DNA from: Celeribacter persicus
GTDB taxonomy: Bacteria; Pseudomonadota; Alphaproteobacteria; Rhodobacterales; Rhodobacteraceae
Assembly (NCBI RefSeq): GCF_003050785.1
Contig: NZ_QAOH01000016.1
Location: forward strand, 1-64,000
Length of the DNA stretch: 64,000 nucleotides
Direction: 5' to 3'
Position numbers and translations under genes: made by a program. Positions 1-8,741 of the stretch are shown one piece after another. Numbering within the stretch: position 1 is the stretch's first letter; every line of letters begins with the position of its first letter. The notes beneath the pieces were generated by a model. The model did no database searches and had not been told where the DNA came from. It saw only the letters and a program-made list of their open reading frames with translations.

Positions 1-129
1 GCCTCCCGATAAGACACGTCGCTAAAGACGTCGTTATGCACGTGTCTTATCTCGGTCCGCCTCCATCAGGCAGGCGGCATCAATCGGGCGCTTACCAACA
101 AGATGAGCGACCTACTCGATCTGGCAGGA
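1..129. other. left flank of CRISPR array
   Basis: No gene is visible here. There is a perfect 11-bp inverted repeat (ATAAGACACGT at 9-19 and its complement at 40-50, 20-nt loop) and a short hairpin (57-62 with 72-77). With the array read on the minus strand this is its trailer side. The hairpins could end a transcript or belong to a neighbouring RNA cut by the window edge. No stretch resembling a tracrRNA anti-repeat was recognised. Confidence 0.4.
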
Positions 130-1877
130 AGATTAGCAGTTCAGAATTCGAGGTCCAGCCGCAACCTGACGACCGCCGGTGTGACGGAGAAGGAAAGATT
201 AGCAGTTCAGAATTCGAGGTCCAGCCGCAACAAAAAACTACGGGGCTTATCCTCGTACCCGAGATTAGCAGTTCAGAATTCGAGGTCCAGCCGCAACAAA
301 AAGGTCAGCCGGGACGATCTTGTGGAAGATTAGCAGTTCAGAATTCGAGGTCCAGCCGCAACACGGCCATGCTACTAGCGCTGGCCGACGCTAGATTAGC
401 AGTTCAGAATTCGAGGTCCAGCCGCAACCCGCCGAAGCAACGAGCAAGGGCGGGGTGTAGATTAGCAGTTCAGAATTCGAGGTCCAGCCGCAACGAACCC
501 ACACTATACCGCTGGTGGGTTTCAAGATTAGCAGTTCAGAATTCGAGGTCCAGCCGCAACCAATTCATTGCGGGCGCAATTGCTGCCCGTAGATTAGCAG
601 TTCAGAATTCGAGGTCCAGCCGCAACTGAAGGTGACACCACACCAGTTCACCAAGAAGATTAGCAGTTCAGAATTCGAGGTCCAGCCGCAACGTTGCGAT
701 CCGTGTCGAACAGCCGCAAATAGATTAGCAGTTCAGAATTCGAGGTCCAGCCGCAACTGGTCCGCCCTCGGGCCGGGCTCCCGGCGTAGATTAGCAGTTC
801 AGAATTCGAGGTCCAGCCGCAACGGCGGGACGGAATACCAATTCACGGACGGCAGATTAGCAGTTCAGAATTCGAGGTCCAGCCGCAACGGCGCACAGCC
901 CTTGCCGAAGGAGCCCCAGAGATTAGCAGTTCAGAATTCGAGGTCCAGCCGCAACTCAAGAGGGGACGTGGAAATTGGTAGCAGGAGATTAGCAGTTCAG
1001 AATTCGAGGTCCAGCCGCAACTCTTCAACCGGGGCCTTATTGGCCCCGAAAAGATTAGCAGTTCAGAATTCGAGGTCCAGCCGCAACGGGCGGCGCGGTA
1101 TGAAGGCGGACGCCCTTAGATTAGCAGTTCAGAATTCGAGGTCCAGCCGCAACTATGGGAACGTAGGGGTTAGCGATGAGTAAAGATTAGCAGTTCAGAA
1201 TTCGAGGTCCAGCCGCAACTAGTCGTGGTGCCGGGGACGACAAGCTCACAGATTAGCAGTTCAGAATTCGAGGTCCAGCCGCAACAACGGTAGCGAGTTC
1301 CTGTTTTATGGTCTCAGATTAGCAGTTCAGAATTCGAGGTCCAGCCGCAACGTTACCGTCGATGATGCTCGTCCGGAACAAGATTAGCAGTTCAGAATTC
1401 GAGGTCCAGCCGCAACATGACCTACGTTAAAAAACGGTACGACTTAGATTAGCAGTTCAGAATTCGAGGTCCAGCCGCAACGGTACGAGACACCGAAGTG
1501 CCAGAAGCGGCAGATTAGCAGTTCAGAATTCGAGGTCCAGCCGCAACTGTTCTGGACCTTACCCTCCTTACGACGCCAGATTAGCAGTTCAGAATTCGAG
1601 GTCCAGCCGCAACGCACCAAGGCTTTCAGTGAAGGAGCTTCGTAGATTAGCAGTTCAGAATTCGAGGTCCAGCCGCAACGACGATACCCGAGAGGGTGGG
1701 CGGCGAGGAAGATTAGCAGTTCAGAATTCGAGGTCCAGCCGCAACAGCCGTATCCGAAAGCTATCCTGCTCGACTAGATTAGCAGTTCAGAATTCGAGGT
1801 CCAGCCGCAACTCCATCACCGGGCGTAGCTGGTACATATTCAGATTAGCAGTTCAGAATTCGAGGTCCAGCCGCAAC
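130..1877 (-). CRISPR. CRISPR array, 27 repeats / 26 spacers, probable type II-C
   Basis: There are 27 apparently identical 36-bp repeats. On the minus strand each starts GTTGCGGCTGGACC and ends GAACTGCTAATCT. Repeat starts on the plus strand run from 130 to 1842. Spacing is 66 bp for 22 intervals and 65 bp for four (repeats beginning at 327, 722, 1381 and 1446), so spacers are 30 or 29 nt. A 36-bp repeat with 30-nt spacers, a GTTG start and an extended -10-like 3' end fits type II-C (Cas9) arrays; the subtype is an inference because no cas gene lies in the window. Orientation is set by analogy with Neisseria repeats. No spacer duplication was noticed, and neither end carries a decayed repeat. 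Each repeat contains GAATTC. Cas genes, if present, should lie left of position 1. Confidence 0.93.
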
Positions 1878-1997
1878 CGGCATTTATCATGCGGACATCA
1901 AACAGCACGCTTCATGAATACGTGGCGTATACATCTGAGAAAGAAACGCCACTAGTCAGAGGCGGCAAGAGGGGTGGTGGAAACCTCTTGCAATAAT

Positions 1998-2084
1998 TGG
2001 TACCCGTGGCCGGACTCGAACCGGCAAGGCCGCAAAGCCGGGGGATTTTGAATCCCCTGTGTCTACCAATTCCACCACACGGGC
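1998..2084 (-). tRNA. tRNA-Leu (anticodon CAA)
   Basis: On the minus strand the acceptor arm GCCCGTG pairs with CACGGGT, and an encoded CCA follows (complement of 1998-2000). The anticodon stem GGGGA/TCCCC encloses the loop TTCAAAA, giving anticodon CAA, which reads UUG. A long variable arm, typical of tRNA-Leu, precedes the T arm (GCCGG, TTCGAGT, CCGGC). The 3' end faces the CRISPR array, with 120 bp between them. That gap contains a 7-bp hairpin (1966-1972 with 1984-1990) but no T-run. Confidence 0.96.
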
Positions 2085-2147
2085 AGAGCGCCGCAAACGG
2101 CGCAGTAAAAGGCGTTTAGCCGAGCTGTGGGGCGAGGTCCAGAGGGA

Positions 2148-2451
2148 TCAGCGCCCCCGGATGAGAAAAATCGTCAGGGCGAGAAGGCTCAGCGCGCCGA
2201 CCAGTGTGCCGAGGATCGTTTCCGTCGAACTTCCCTCTGCCCTGCGCCAGATCCGAAGCAGTAGCCAGAGTGCGGCGGGCAGCACGATCAGCCCGGTGTC
2301 AGCCCGGTGTCAGCCCGGCACGCAGGCGTTTGGGCAAGGACTGCGCAGGAAGAGCCGCAAGCCAGCGCATCAGCCCACGCCCCTCCTCGACATTGTGCAA
2401 CGTGACCGCAACGACAATAAGCAGCGCGGGTCCCGTCGGATCGCTCCTCAA
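2148..2451 (-). pseudogene. decayed HXXEE-type small membrane protein
   Basis: The minus strand encodes a hydrophobic stretch with the motif LHNVEE, the signature of HXXEE membrane proteins. A possible TTG start overlaps the stop of the upstream metallopeptidase gene. After about 46 codons the frame stops inside an 11-bp tandem repeat (2289-2318). Removing two repeat units (22 bp) restores one frame that continues through IVLPAALWLLLRIW and ILGTLVGALSLLALTIFL to a TGA at 2148. The rebuilt protein would be about 93 residues. HXXEE proteins are usually longer, so a middle segment may also have been lost at the repeat. Family assignment rests on the short motif plus hydrophobicity. A rare sequencing or assembly error in the repeat is the alternative. 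Confidence 0.5.
2289..2318. repeat. 11-bp tandem repeat, 2.7 copies
   Basis: The unit CAGCCCGGTGT occurs at 2289-2299 and 2300-2310, followed by the partial copy CAGCCCGG at 2311-2318. Gain or loss of single 11-bp units shifts the reading frame of the minus-strand gene that crosses it. One copy leaves the frame open. The present copy number closes it. Confidence 0.9.
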
Positions 2452-3308
2452 AGGCGATCAGCCGAAAACGTGTCGCAGGCGTTGAGATCACCGGTTTTAT
2501 AGCCGGTCGCGAACCAGCGCTGGCGCTGCTCGGAAGTGCCATGGGTGAAGGTGTGCGGTTGCGGCACACGACCGGCGTTCTTCTGCAACGTATCATCGCC
2601 GATCTGTTTGGCGGCATTCAGCGCCTCGCGAATGTCGCCACGTTCCAGAGAACCGAATTTCTCATCCGCCTTCTTCGCCCAGATACCGGAGAAACAATCG
2701 GCCTGAAGCTCGATCATCACCGAGACTGCGTTGCTTTCCGCCTCGGACGCCTTGGCACGATAGGCATTGGCCTGCCCCAGAATGCCCAACTCGTTCTGCA
2801 CATGGTGCGCGACCTCGTGGGCCACCACATAGGCCTCGGCGAAATCGCCCCCCGCGCCCAACTGCCGCTCCATCGTGGTAAAGAAATCGGTGTCGAGATA
2901 GACCTTTTGGTCCGACGGGCAATAGAACGGTCCGGTCGCCCCGGACGCCGAGCCACAGGGACTTTGTGTCACGCCTTTATAAAGCACAAGGATCGGCGGG
3001 ATATATTCGCCACCCAGTTGCTCGGCGAAAACCTCGGTCCAGATCTCTTCGGTATCGGCCAGCGTGACGGAGACGAATTGCGCCGCGCGCTCGTCGGCCT
3101 CGGTGATCTCGACAGTCTGCCCCCCGATCTGACCGCTCGGAATGCTTTGCGTGCCCTCCAGAAGCGGCGTTACGTCAATGCCGAGGAAATAGCCGATCGC
3201 GAGGATCGCCAGAAGCCCAAGACCGCCCACGCCACCGACCGCGGCTTTCGATCCGCTGCTCCGCCGATCCTCGATATTGCGCGAGCCGCGCCGCCCCTGC
3301 CATTTCAT
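2448..3308 (-). CDS. YpfJ-family neutral zinc metallopeptidase
   Basis: 286 residues. A basic N-terminus is followed by one membrane segment (about 27-44), so the catalytic part should face the periplasm. HEVAHH at 164-169 is the zinc motif: two His and the catalytic Glu. C118 and C130 flank a GPFYCPSD stretch typical of the putative neutral zinc metallopeptidase family (YpfJ). Substrates of the family are unknown. The start ATG at 3308 follows an AAGGG-like ribosome site. The gene ends against the degenerate HXXEE gene and is divergent from yqaA. Family assignment is firm from the HEVAHH context; the cellular role is open. Confidence 0.9.
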   Translation of the reverse strand: MKWQGRRGSRNIEDRRSSGSKAAVGGVGGLGLLAILAIGYFLGIDVTPLLEGTQSIPSGQIGGQTVEITEADERAAQFVSVTLADTEEIWTEVFAEQLGGEYIPPILVLYKGVTQSPCGSASGATGPFYCPSDQKVYLDTDFFTTMERQLGAGGDFAEAYVVAHEVAHHVQNELGILGQANAYRAKASEAESNAVSVMIELQADCFSGIWAKKADEKFGSLERGDIREALNAAKQIGDDTLQKNAGRVPQPHTFTHGTSEQRQRWFATGYKTGDLNACDTFSADRL

Positions 3309-3455
3309 CGCTCACCCTTTCGAACGCATCACCTTTTGCTCACAATACTGTCAGCCCCGCGCCGAACAAGTCCTCATGACATGTGCTCGCGCTTGACCCG
3401 GTGCGGCGAATGAGGCCTAAAGAGGCCAAACCAACGGAACGGACAGAGCGGGCAG

Positions 3456-4034
3456 ATGATCAAACGGCTTTACACCTGGACCATGTCCCTTGCGGAAAGT
3501 CCGCATGCGCTCTGGGCACTGGCCTTTGTCGCCTTCATCGAAAGCTCGGTCTTCCCGATCCCGCCGGATATCCTGATGATCCCGCTGATCGTTGCCCGCC
3601 CGCGCGATGCCTTCAAGATCGCCGGAATCGCCACGGCGGCCTCGGTGCTGGGCGGGATGCTCGGCTACTGGATCGGCTTCGGCGCTTTCGAGACCATCGG
3701 CAGGCCGGTGCTCGAATTCTACGGCAAGGACGCCTATTTCGACGAGTTCGCCGCGAAATATAACGCATACGGGGCCTGGGCCGTGCTGATCGCCGGAGTG
3801 ACGCCCTTCCCCTACAAGGTGATCACCATCCTGTCCGGGGTAACGCAGCTGTCCTTGCCCGTCTTCATCGTCGCCTCGATCACCGCACGTGCGATCCGCT
3901 TCTTTGTCGTCGCCGCGCTCCTTTGGAAATTCGGCGATCCGATCAGAGATTTCATCGAGCGCCGCCTTGGCCTCGTCTTCACCCTCCTCATCCTGCTCTT
4001 TCTGGGCGGCTTCTATGCCGTGAAATACCTATGA
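3456..4034 (+). CDS. YqaA-family (VTT/DedA-like) membrane protein
   Basis: 192 residues and strongly hydrophobic, with about four to five membrane segments. FIESSVFPIPPDILMIPL near 27-45 and GVTPFPYKVITILSGV near 113-130 are the paired re-entrant motifs of the SNARE-associated/VTT fold seen in YqaA and DedA proteins. Members act in the inner membrane and have been linked to lipid scrambling or membrane homeostasis; the substrate of this one is unknown. Its stop overlaps the start of the dsbB-like gene (ATGA), so the two are probably translationally coupled. Confidence 0.85.
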   Translation: MIKRLYTWTMSLAESPHALWALAFVAFIESSVFPIPPDILMIPLIVARPRDAFKIAGIATAASVLGGMLGYWIGFGAFETIGRPVLEFYGKDAYFDEFAAKYNAYGAWAVLIAGVTPFPYKVITILSGVTQLSLPVFIVASITARAIRFFVVAALLWKFGDPIRDFIERRLGLVFTLLILLFLGGFYAVKYL

Positions 4035-4522
4035 CCAAGCCCGCCTCCCCCTTCGCCCCACAGCAACCGGCGCTGGCCGCCGCCATTGGCTCCCTCGCCA
4101 TCCTCGCAGGAGCCTTCGTCTTTCAGTCGCTGGGCTATGCGCCTTGCGAAATGTGTCTCTGGCAACGCTGGCCGCATGCGATTGCCATTGTCATCGGCGT
4201 GCTCTTCGTGATGACGAAAGCCCGGGGACTGGCGCTTCTGGGCGGGCTGACCATGCTGGTCTCGACGGGGCTCGGGCTTTATCACGCGGGCGTGGAACAG
4301 AAATGGTGGCCGGGGCCCAGCTCCTGCACCGGTGCCTCCGATGCACTCTCGGGGCTTTCGGGCATGGACCTTCTGCCCTCCGCAGGCGATGCGACGCTCG
4401 TGCTCTGCGATGAGATCGTCTGGGACACCTGGGGGCTCGGCATCACCATGGCGGGCTGGAACTTCCTGTTCTCCCTGATTTTTGCGGCGCTGTGGTTTGT
4501 CGCTTGGCGGAAAGCCAGATAA
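4031..4522 (+). CDS. dsbB: disulfide bond formation protein B
   Basis: 163 residues with four membrane segments. The first periplasmic loop carries C39-E-M-C42 in the context YAPCEMCLWQRWPH, the quinone-linked redox pair. The second loop carries C99 and C126, the pair that exchanges electrons with DsbA. The length is normal. DsbB reoxidises DsbA and passes electrons to ubiquinone. The ATG at 4031 sits in an ATGA overlap with yqaA; an upstream in-frame extension would run through yqaA and is rejected. A small basic gene follows. Confidence 0.92.
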   Translation: MTKPASPFAPQQPALAAAIGSLAILAGAFVFQSLGYAPCEMCLWQRWPHAIAIVIGVLFVMTKARGLALLGGLTMLVSTGLGLYHAGVEQKWWPGPSSCTGASDALSGLSGMDLLPSAGDATLVLCDEIVWDTWGLGITMAGWNFLFSLIFAALWFVAWRKAR

Positions 4523-4572
4523 GCCCGCATATAGCTCTTGAGATCGGGCGCAAAACACCCCATCTTTCCCGC

Positions 4573-4761
4573 ATGAGCAAAGCGCAACCGCAGAAAAAGG
4601 TCATCCCCTTCCCCACCGCCCGACGCGGGCGCAAGCGGGTCGGCAGCGCTCTGGCCGATGCACGGGCCGAGGCTTTGAAGGCGCGGTTTCATGAGATTTC
4701 GAAAGCCTCGCAAACCGGCGATGCAACGACGCCTTTGAAGCGATTGCTGAAGCGGTTTTGA
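4573..4761 (+). CDS. small basic hypothetical protein
   Basis: 62 residues, rich in Lys and Arg (KKVIPFPTARRGRKR near the start), without membrane segments. I do not recognise a family. The ATG at 4573 is chosen because the sequence upstream of it in this frame overlaps the end of dsbB and is not protein-like. It lies 50 bp after dsbB in the same direction and faces the convergent usg gene. The VIPFP element also occurs in other small alphaproteobacterial proteins, but that does not give a function. Confidence 0.55.
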   Translation: MSKAQPQKKVIPFPTARRGRKRVGSALADARAEALKARFHEISKASQTGDATTPLKRLLKRF

Positions 4762-4774
4762 TCTCGGGTCCCGA

Positions 4775-5050
4775 TTAATGCACCCTGAACTCTCCCACGC
4801 AATTGCGCCATTCGCCCGGCGCGATCAGCTTGCGGTGGGTGAAGCGCACATGATGCAGCGAACCCTCGATATTCTCGTGCCAGAATTCGATGAATTTGAA
4901 GAGCTTCGGATAATCCGGGGCAAGATCGAACAACTGCCATGAAAATGTGTTCAGCACGTTTTGATAATCCGGCATCCGGTAGGTGAATTCTGCAAGTGTC
5001 AGACCATAGCCCGACAGCATCATTTCCGTATCGCTCATCGCTTTCGCCAT
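4775..5050 (-). CDS. Usg family protein
   Basis: 91 residues. MLSGYGLTLAEFTYRMPDY followed by WQLFDLAPDYPKL and FLxFW-like spacing is the signature of the Usg (TrpF-associated) family, conserved in alphaproteobacteria and of unknown function. The ATG at 5050 has AGGAG nine bases upstream. Two other in-frame ATGs (one 6 bp upstream, one 12 bp downstream) fit the ribosome site less well. It is divergent from gyrA, with 240 bp between. Confidence 0.85.
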   Translation of the reverse strand: MAKAMSDTEMMLSGYGLTLAEFTYRMPDYQNVLNTFSWQLFDLAPDYPKLFKFIEFWHENIEGSLHHVRFTHRKLIAPGEWRNCVGEFRVH

Positions 5051-5290
5051 ATGCATGATCTCCTGTTGGTGTGGCCGTTTCGGCCTTTTTTCTGCCTCCC
5101 TGAGAAAACCCTGCCGCAAAATGATGAACTGTCAATAAAAACAATATGTTGTCACTCGACCGTGTTGGCTGCCACCGATCCGGTGCTTGTCGGGCGCATC
5201 CGCCATTGCACCCTATATCCGGTATGGGGTAGAGTATCACACAACGAGATACGGGACTGGGTCCCTCAACACAAATGACAGGCGGACAAC

Positions 5291-8047
5291 GTGAGCGACA
5301 CACCCGAAACCCCTGAAAACACGCCCGAAAACGGTGAAGAAACGCGCCGGGAGCCGATGGCCTGGGATGGGCCGAAGGTCTCCATTTCGCAGGAGATGAA
5401 AGCCTCCTACCTCGATTACGCGATGAGTGTGATCGTGTCCCGCGCGATCCCCGATCTGCGCGACGGGCTCAAGCCCGTGCACCGGCGCATTCTCTTCGCG
5501 ATGAACGAGGCGGGCAACACCCATGACAAGCCCTACCGCAAATCGGCGCGGGCCGTGGGCGACACGATGGGGAAATATCACCCGCACGGCGACTCGGCGA
5601 TCTATGACGCCCTCGTACGGATGGCGCAGCCGTTTTCCATGTCGCTGCCCCTACTCGACGGTCAGGGCAACTTCGGCTCCATGGACGGCGATCAGGCCGC
5701 GGCCATGCGCTATACCGAAGTGCGGATGGACAAGCCCGCCGCCTATCTTCTGGCCGACATCGACAAGGATACGGTCGATTTCGAACTGAACTACGACGGC
5801 AAGGACCGTGAGCCGACGGTGCTCCCGGCGCGCTTCCCGAACATGCTGGTGAACGGCGCAGGCGGGATTGCGGTCGGTATGGCGACGAACATCCCGCCGC
5901 ACAACCTCGGCGAAGTGATCGACGCCACGCTCGCGCTGATCGAGAACCCGGATGTTTCCTCCGAGCGGCTGATGGAAATCGTCCCTGCCCCGGATTTCCC
6001 GACGGGCGGCATGATCCTCGGGCGCTCCGGCGCGCGCAAAGCCTATCTCGAAGGGCGCGGCTCCGTGGTGATCCGCTCCAAGACCCGCGTCGAGGAAATC
6101 CGCAAGGACCGCTACGCCATTGTCGTGGACGAGATTCCCTATCAGGTGAACAAAGCCTCGATGATCGAGAAGATCGCCGAGTGCGTGCGCGACAAGCGGA
6201 TCGAAGGCATCGCCCATGTTCAGGACGAATCTGATCGCAACGGCGTGCGCGTGGTGGTCGAGTTGAAACGCGATGCGACCGCCGAAGTCGTCCTCAACCA
6301 GCTGTTCCGCTTCACGCCGATGCAAACCTCTTTCGGCTGTAACATGCTGGCGCTCAACGGCGGTCGGCCAGAGCAACTGACGCTACGCGCCTTCCTTGAG
6401 CATTTCATCACCTTCCGCGAGGAAGTCGTGGCGCGCCGCACGGCGTTTGAACTGCGCAAGGCGCGTGACCGCGCCCATATCCTTTGTGGTCTGGCGGTGG
6501 CCGTCTCCAACGTCGACGAGGTGGTTGCGACCATCCGTTCCTCTGCCGACGCCGCAGAGGCGCGCACCCGCCTGATGGAGCGGCGTTGGCCGGCCCATGA
6601 GATCGCCGATTACATCCGGTTGATCGACGACCCGCTGCACAAGATGAACGACGACGGCACCTATAACCTCTCCGAGGTTCAGGCTCGCGCCATTCTCGAC
6701 CTGCGCCTGCAACGCCTGACCCAGATCGGCGTCAAGGAAGTCACCGACGAGTTGGTCGAACTGGCCGCCAAGATCAAGGATTACCTGGCCATTCTCGCCT
6801 CGCGCGAGCGGATCATGGAAATCATCTCCAACGAACTCGTTGAGGTCAAAGAGCTTTTCGCCGTTCCACGTCGTACCGAGATTGCCGATTGGTCGGGCGA
6901 CATGGACGACGAGGATCTGATCGAGAAAGAGGACATGGTGGTGACCGTGACCGCTTCCGGCTGGGCGAAACGCACGCCGCTCGCCGATTACCGCGCGCAG
7001 AAACGCGGTGGCAAGGGGCTGTCGGGCATGGCGACCAAGGATGAGGACGTGATCACGACGCTGTTCGTCGCGAACACCCACACCCAGCTTCTGGTCTTTA
7101 CCGACGACGGCATGGCCTACAAGATGAAGACATGGCGCCTGCCGCAAGGGGGCCGGACCGCCAAGGGCAAGCCTTTGCTGCAAATTCTGCCGATCCCACA
7201 GGGTGTCTCGATCGCCGCCATCCTGCCGATCGACCGCGACGAGAAGGATTGGGACGATCTCCAGATCGTCTTCGCCACTTCAAAAGGTTCGGTGCGCCGC
7301 AACCGCCTGTCGGATTTCACCAATGTGAAGTCGAACGGCAAGATCGCGATGAAATTCGATGGCGAAGACGAGGGCACCCGCCTGATCAACGCCCGGATTT
7401 GCGATGAGAACGACGACGTGATGCTGGTCACCTCCGGCGGTCGGGCAATCCGCTTCCCCGTCACGGACGTGCGCGTGTTCAATTCGCGCAGTTCAACCGG
7501 CGTGCGTGGCATCAAGCTTGTGAACGAAGGTGACAAGGTCGTCTCCATGTCGGTGATCCGGCATTTCGAAGCCGACCCGGCGGAGCGCGCCGCCTATCTC
7601 AAGATGCGCCGTCAACTGGCTGGCGCGGATGAGAGCGAGACGGGCGACGACGAGGAAGAGGTTGCACCCGGCGCGATCACACAGGAGCGCTTCGAGGAAA
7701 TGCAGGCGGCAGAAGAGCTTTTGGTGACCATCACCAAATCGGGTCTCGGCAAGCTGACCTCCTCGCATGACTACCCGGTGCGTGGTCGTGGCGGCCAAGG
7801 CGTCGGCGCCTTCAAACTTTCCGCGAAGACCGGAGAGCTTCTGGCTTCCTTCCCGGTCGGACTTGAAGATCAGATCATGCTGGCGACCTCAAAAGGCCAG
7901 TCGATCCGCTGCCCGGTCAACGGCATCTCCTTCCGCTCTCGCGGCGCGGGCGGGGTCAAGGTGTTCGACACCGGCAAAGGTGAGGAGGTCGTCTCCGTCG
8001 CCTGGATCGCGGAAAGCGAAGACGAGGACGACGGCTCTGAGAGCTAA
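5291..8047 (+). CDS. gyrA: DNA gyrase subunit A
   Basis: 918 residues; start GTG at 5291. The N-terminal breakage-reunion domain has [11 protein letters not shown], the quinolone-resistance region [11 protein letters not shown] (S102 and D106 match E. coli S83 and D87, both the sensitive-type residues) and the catalytic Tyr at 141 in AAMRYTEVR. The GyrA-box QKRGGKG (near 570) begins the C-terminal beta-pinwheel that wraps DNA, which separates gyrase A from ParC. An acidic insert (SETGDDEEE) lies between pinwheel blades, and the C-terminus is acidic. Gyrase introduces negative supercoils using ATP with GyrB, which is not in the window. The gene stands alone and ends in a strong terminator. Confidence 0.98.
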   Translation: MSDTPETPENTPENGEETRREPMAWDGPKVSISQEMKASYLDYAMSVIVSRAIPDLRDGLKPVHRRILFAMNEAGNTHDKPYRKSARAVGDTMGKYHPHGDSAIYDALVRMAQPFSMSLPLLDGQGNFGSMDGDQAAAMRYTEVRMDKPAAYLLADIDKDTVDFELNYDGKDREPTVLPARFPNMLVNGAGGIAVGMATNIPPHNLGEVIDATLALIENPDVSSERLMEIVPAPDFPTGGMILGRSGARKAYLEGRGSVVIRSKTRVEEIRKDRYAIVVDEIPYQVNKASMIEKIAECVRDKRIEGIAHVQDESDRNGVRVVVELKRDATAEVVLNQLFRFTPMQTSFGCNMLALNGGRPEQLTLRAFLEHFITFREEVVARRTAFELRKARDRAHILCGLAVAVSNVDEVVATIRSSADAAEARTRLMERRWPAHEIADYIRLIDDPLHKMNDDGTYNLSEVQARAILDLRLQRLTQIGVKEVTDELVELAAKIKDYLAILASRERIMEIISNELVEVKELFAVPRRTEIADWSGDMDDEDLIEKEDMVVTVTASGWAKRTPLADYRAQKRGGKGLSGMATKDEDVITTLFVANTHTQLLVFTDDGMAYKMKTWRLPQGGRTAKGKPLLQILPIPQGVSIAAILPIDRDEKDWDDLQIVFATSKGSVRRNRLSDFTNVKSNGKIAMKFDGEDEGTRLINARICDENDDVMLVTSGGRAIRFPVTDVRVFNSRSSTGVRGIKLVNEGDKVVSMSVIRHFEADPAERAAYLKMRRQLAGADESETGDDEEEVAPGAITQERFEEMQAAEELLVTITKSGLGKLTSSHDYPVRGRGGQGVGAFKLSAKTGELLASFPVGLEDQIMLATSKGQSIRCPVNGISFRSRGAGGVKVFDTGKGEEVVSVAWIAESEDEDDGSES

Positions 8048-8051
8048 TCAC

Positions 8052-8079
8052 AAAAGGCCCGCACAACGCGGGCCTTTTT
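8052..8079 (+). terminator. rho-independent terminator of gyrA
   Basis: The GC-rich stem AAAGGCCCGC / GCGGGCCTTT with a short loop and a T-run lies 5 bp after the gyrA stop. Confidence 0.93.
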
Positions 8080-8741
8080 CAATTCCCATGCTTTCAAACG
8101 GTATGAACGCCGCGTGACCGATGACAAAACCCAGCCTTTTGTTTTATTTGCTATTTTGATCTTTTTGACGGTTATCATGACCATGCGCTCGTGCCGAAGC
8201 ACCGCCACAAACCCGTAAATTTCGAAAACTGAAAACACGCTGTCCGCGCTGAACACACGCAGCATGAGCGCGAGGGAACGCCGACTTGCCATTCAGGAAA
8301 TGCTTGCGACGGAGACCTCCCAAGAAAAAATTTCCCTGCACTTGAGATTAACGTTACGTAAGCATATGACAAATAAAAGGAATATGAATCCATACTTTCT
8401 GAGATATATCAGATTCGAAAAACGACTCACTCTTGCGCACCTTTGGGTATGTAAAACCATACCCAAAGGTGCGCAAATAAATGAGCCCCAAAATCAGCTC
8501 TGCAAAATAGTCGTAACGACACGCCTTACCTCCTGCAAAACCGTGGCGAAAAGATTACAATGTGTTTTTGCTTTTCATGCACACACCTCCTGAAACGCAT
8601 TCGCATCGCACTCTACATACGAAAGATTTATCATCTGCCTGTATCGCAGATATGGCTCTCTTTGGGGTTTCCAGGGAGTCTCCGCTCACCATGAGCACAC
8701 CACTACACGATCGTCTTTACGACGAATGAGAGGGGCAAATT
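8080..8741. other. AT-rich 660-bp intergenic region
   Basis: No convincing gene. Base composition drops sharply compared with both neighbours. It holds one long perfect inverted repeat (8433-8476) and, towards its right end, the promoter region of the porin-like gene. A 109-codon plus-strand reading frame (8264-8593) passes straight through the hairpin, has no good ribosome site and has poor codon bias, so it is not called. The AT-richness may mark foreign DNA or a regulatory leader. Confidence 0.6.
8433..8476. repeat. perfect 19-bp inverted repeat
   Basis: TTGCGCACCTTTGGGTATG (8433-8451) is followed by a 6-nt loop (TAAAAC) and its exact complement (8458-8476). Neither side has a T-run, so a simple terminator is unlikely. 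It could be a stable RNA hairpin, a cruciform or binding site, or a relic of a small mobile element. Confidence 0.9.

Noticed and set aside
1904-1920. Possible decayed CRISPR repeat or tracrRNA anti-repeat right of the array
   Set aside because: AGCA, TTCA and GAAT occur in order with gaps, but the rest does not match. It is too weak to support a feature.
36-1955. Plus-strand open frames made of a repeating RLAVQNSRSSRN-like unit
   Set aside because: A 66-bp CRISPR period equals 22 codons, so the repeat keeps one frame open. These are translations of the array, not a repeat protein.
2059-2502. 147-codon plus-strand frame after the tRNA
   Set aside because: It begins inside the tRNA gene and lies antisense to the HXXEE remnant and metallopeptidase end; its composition is basic and not protein-like.
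8264-8593. 109-codon plus-strand frame in the AT-rich gap
   Set aside because: It runs through both arms of the perfect hairpin, has no ribosome site and does not resemble a protein.
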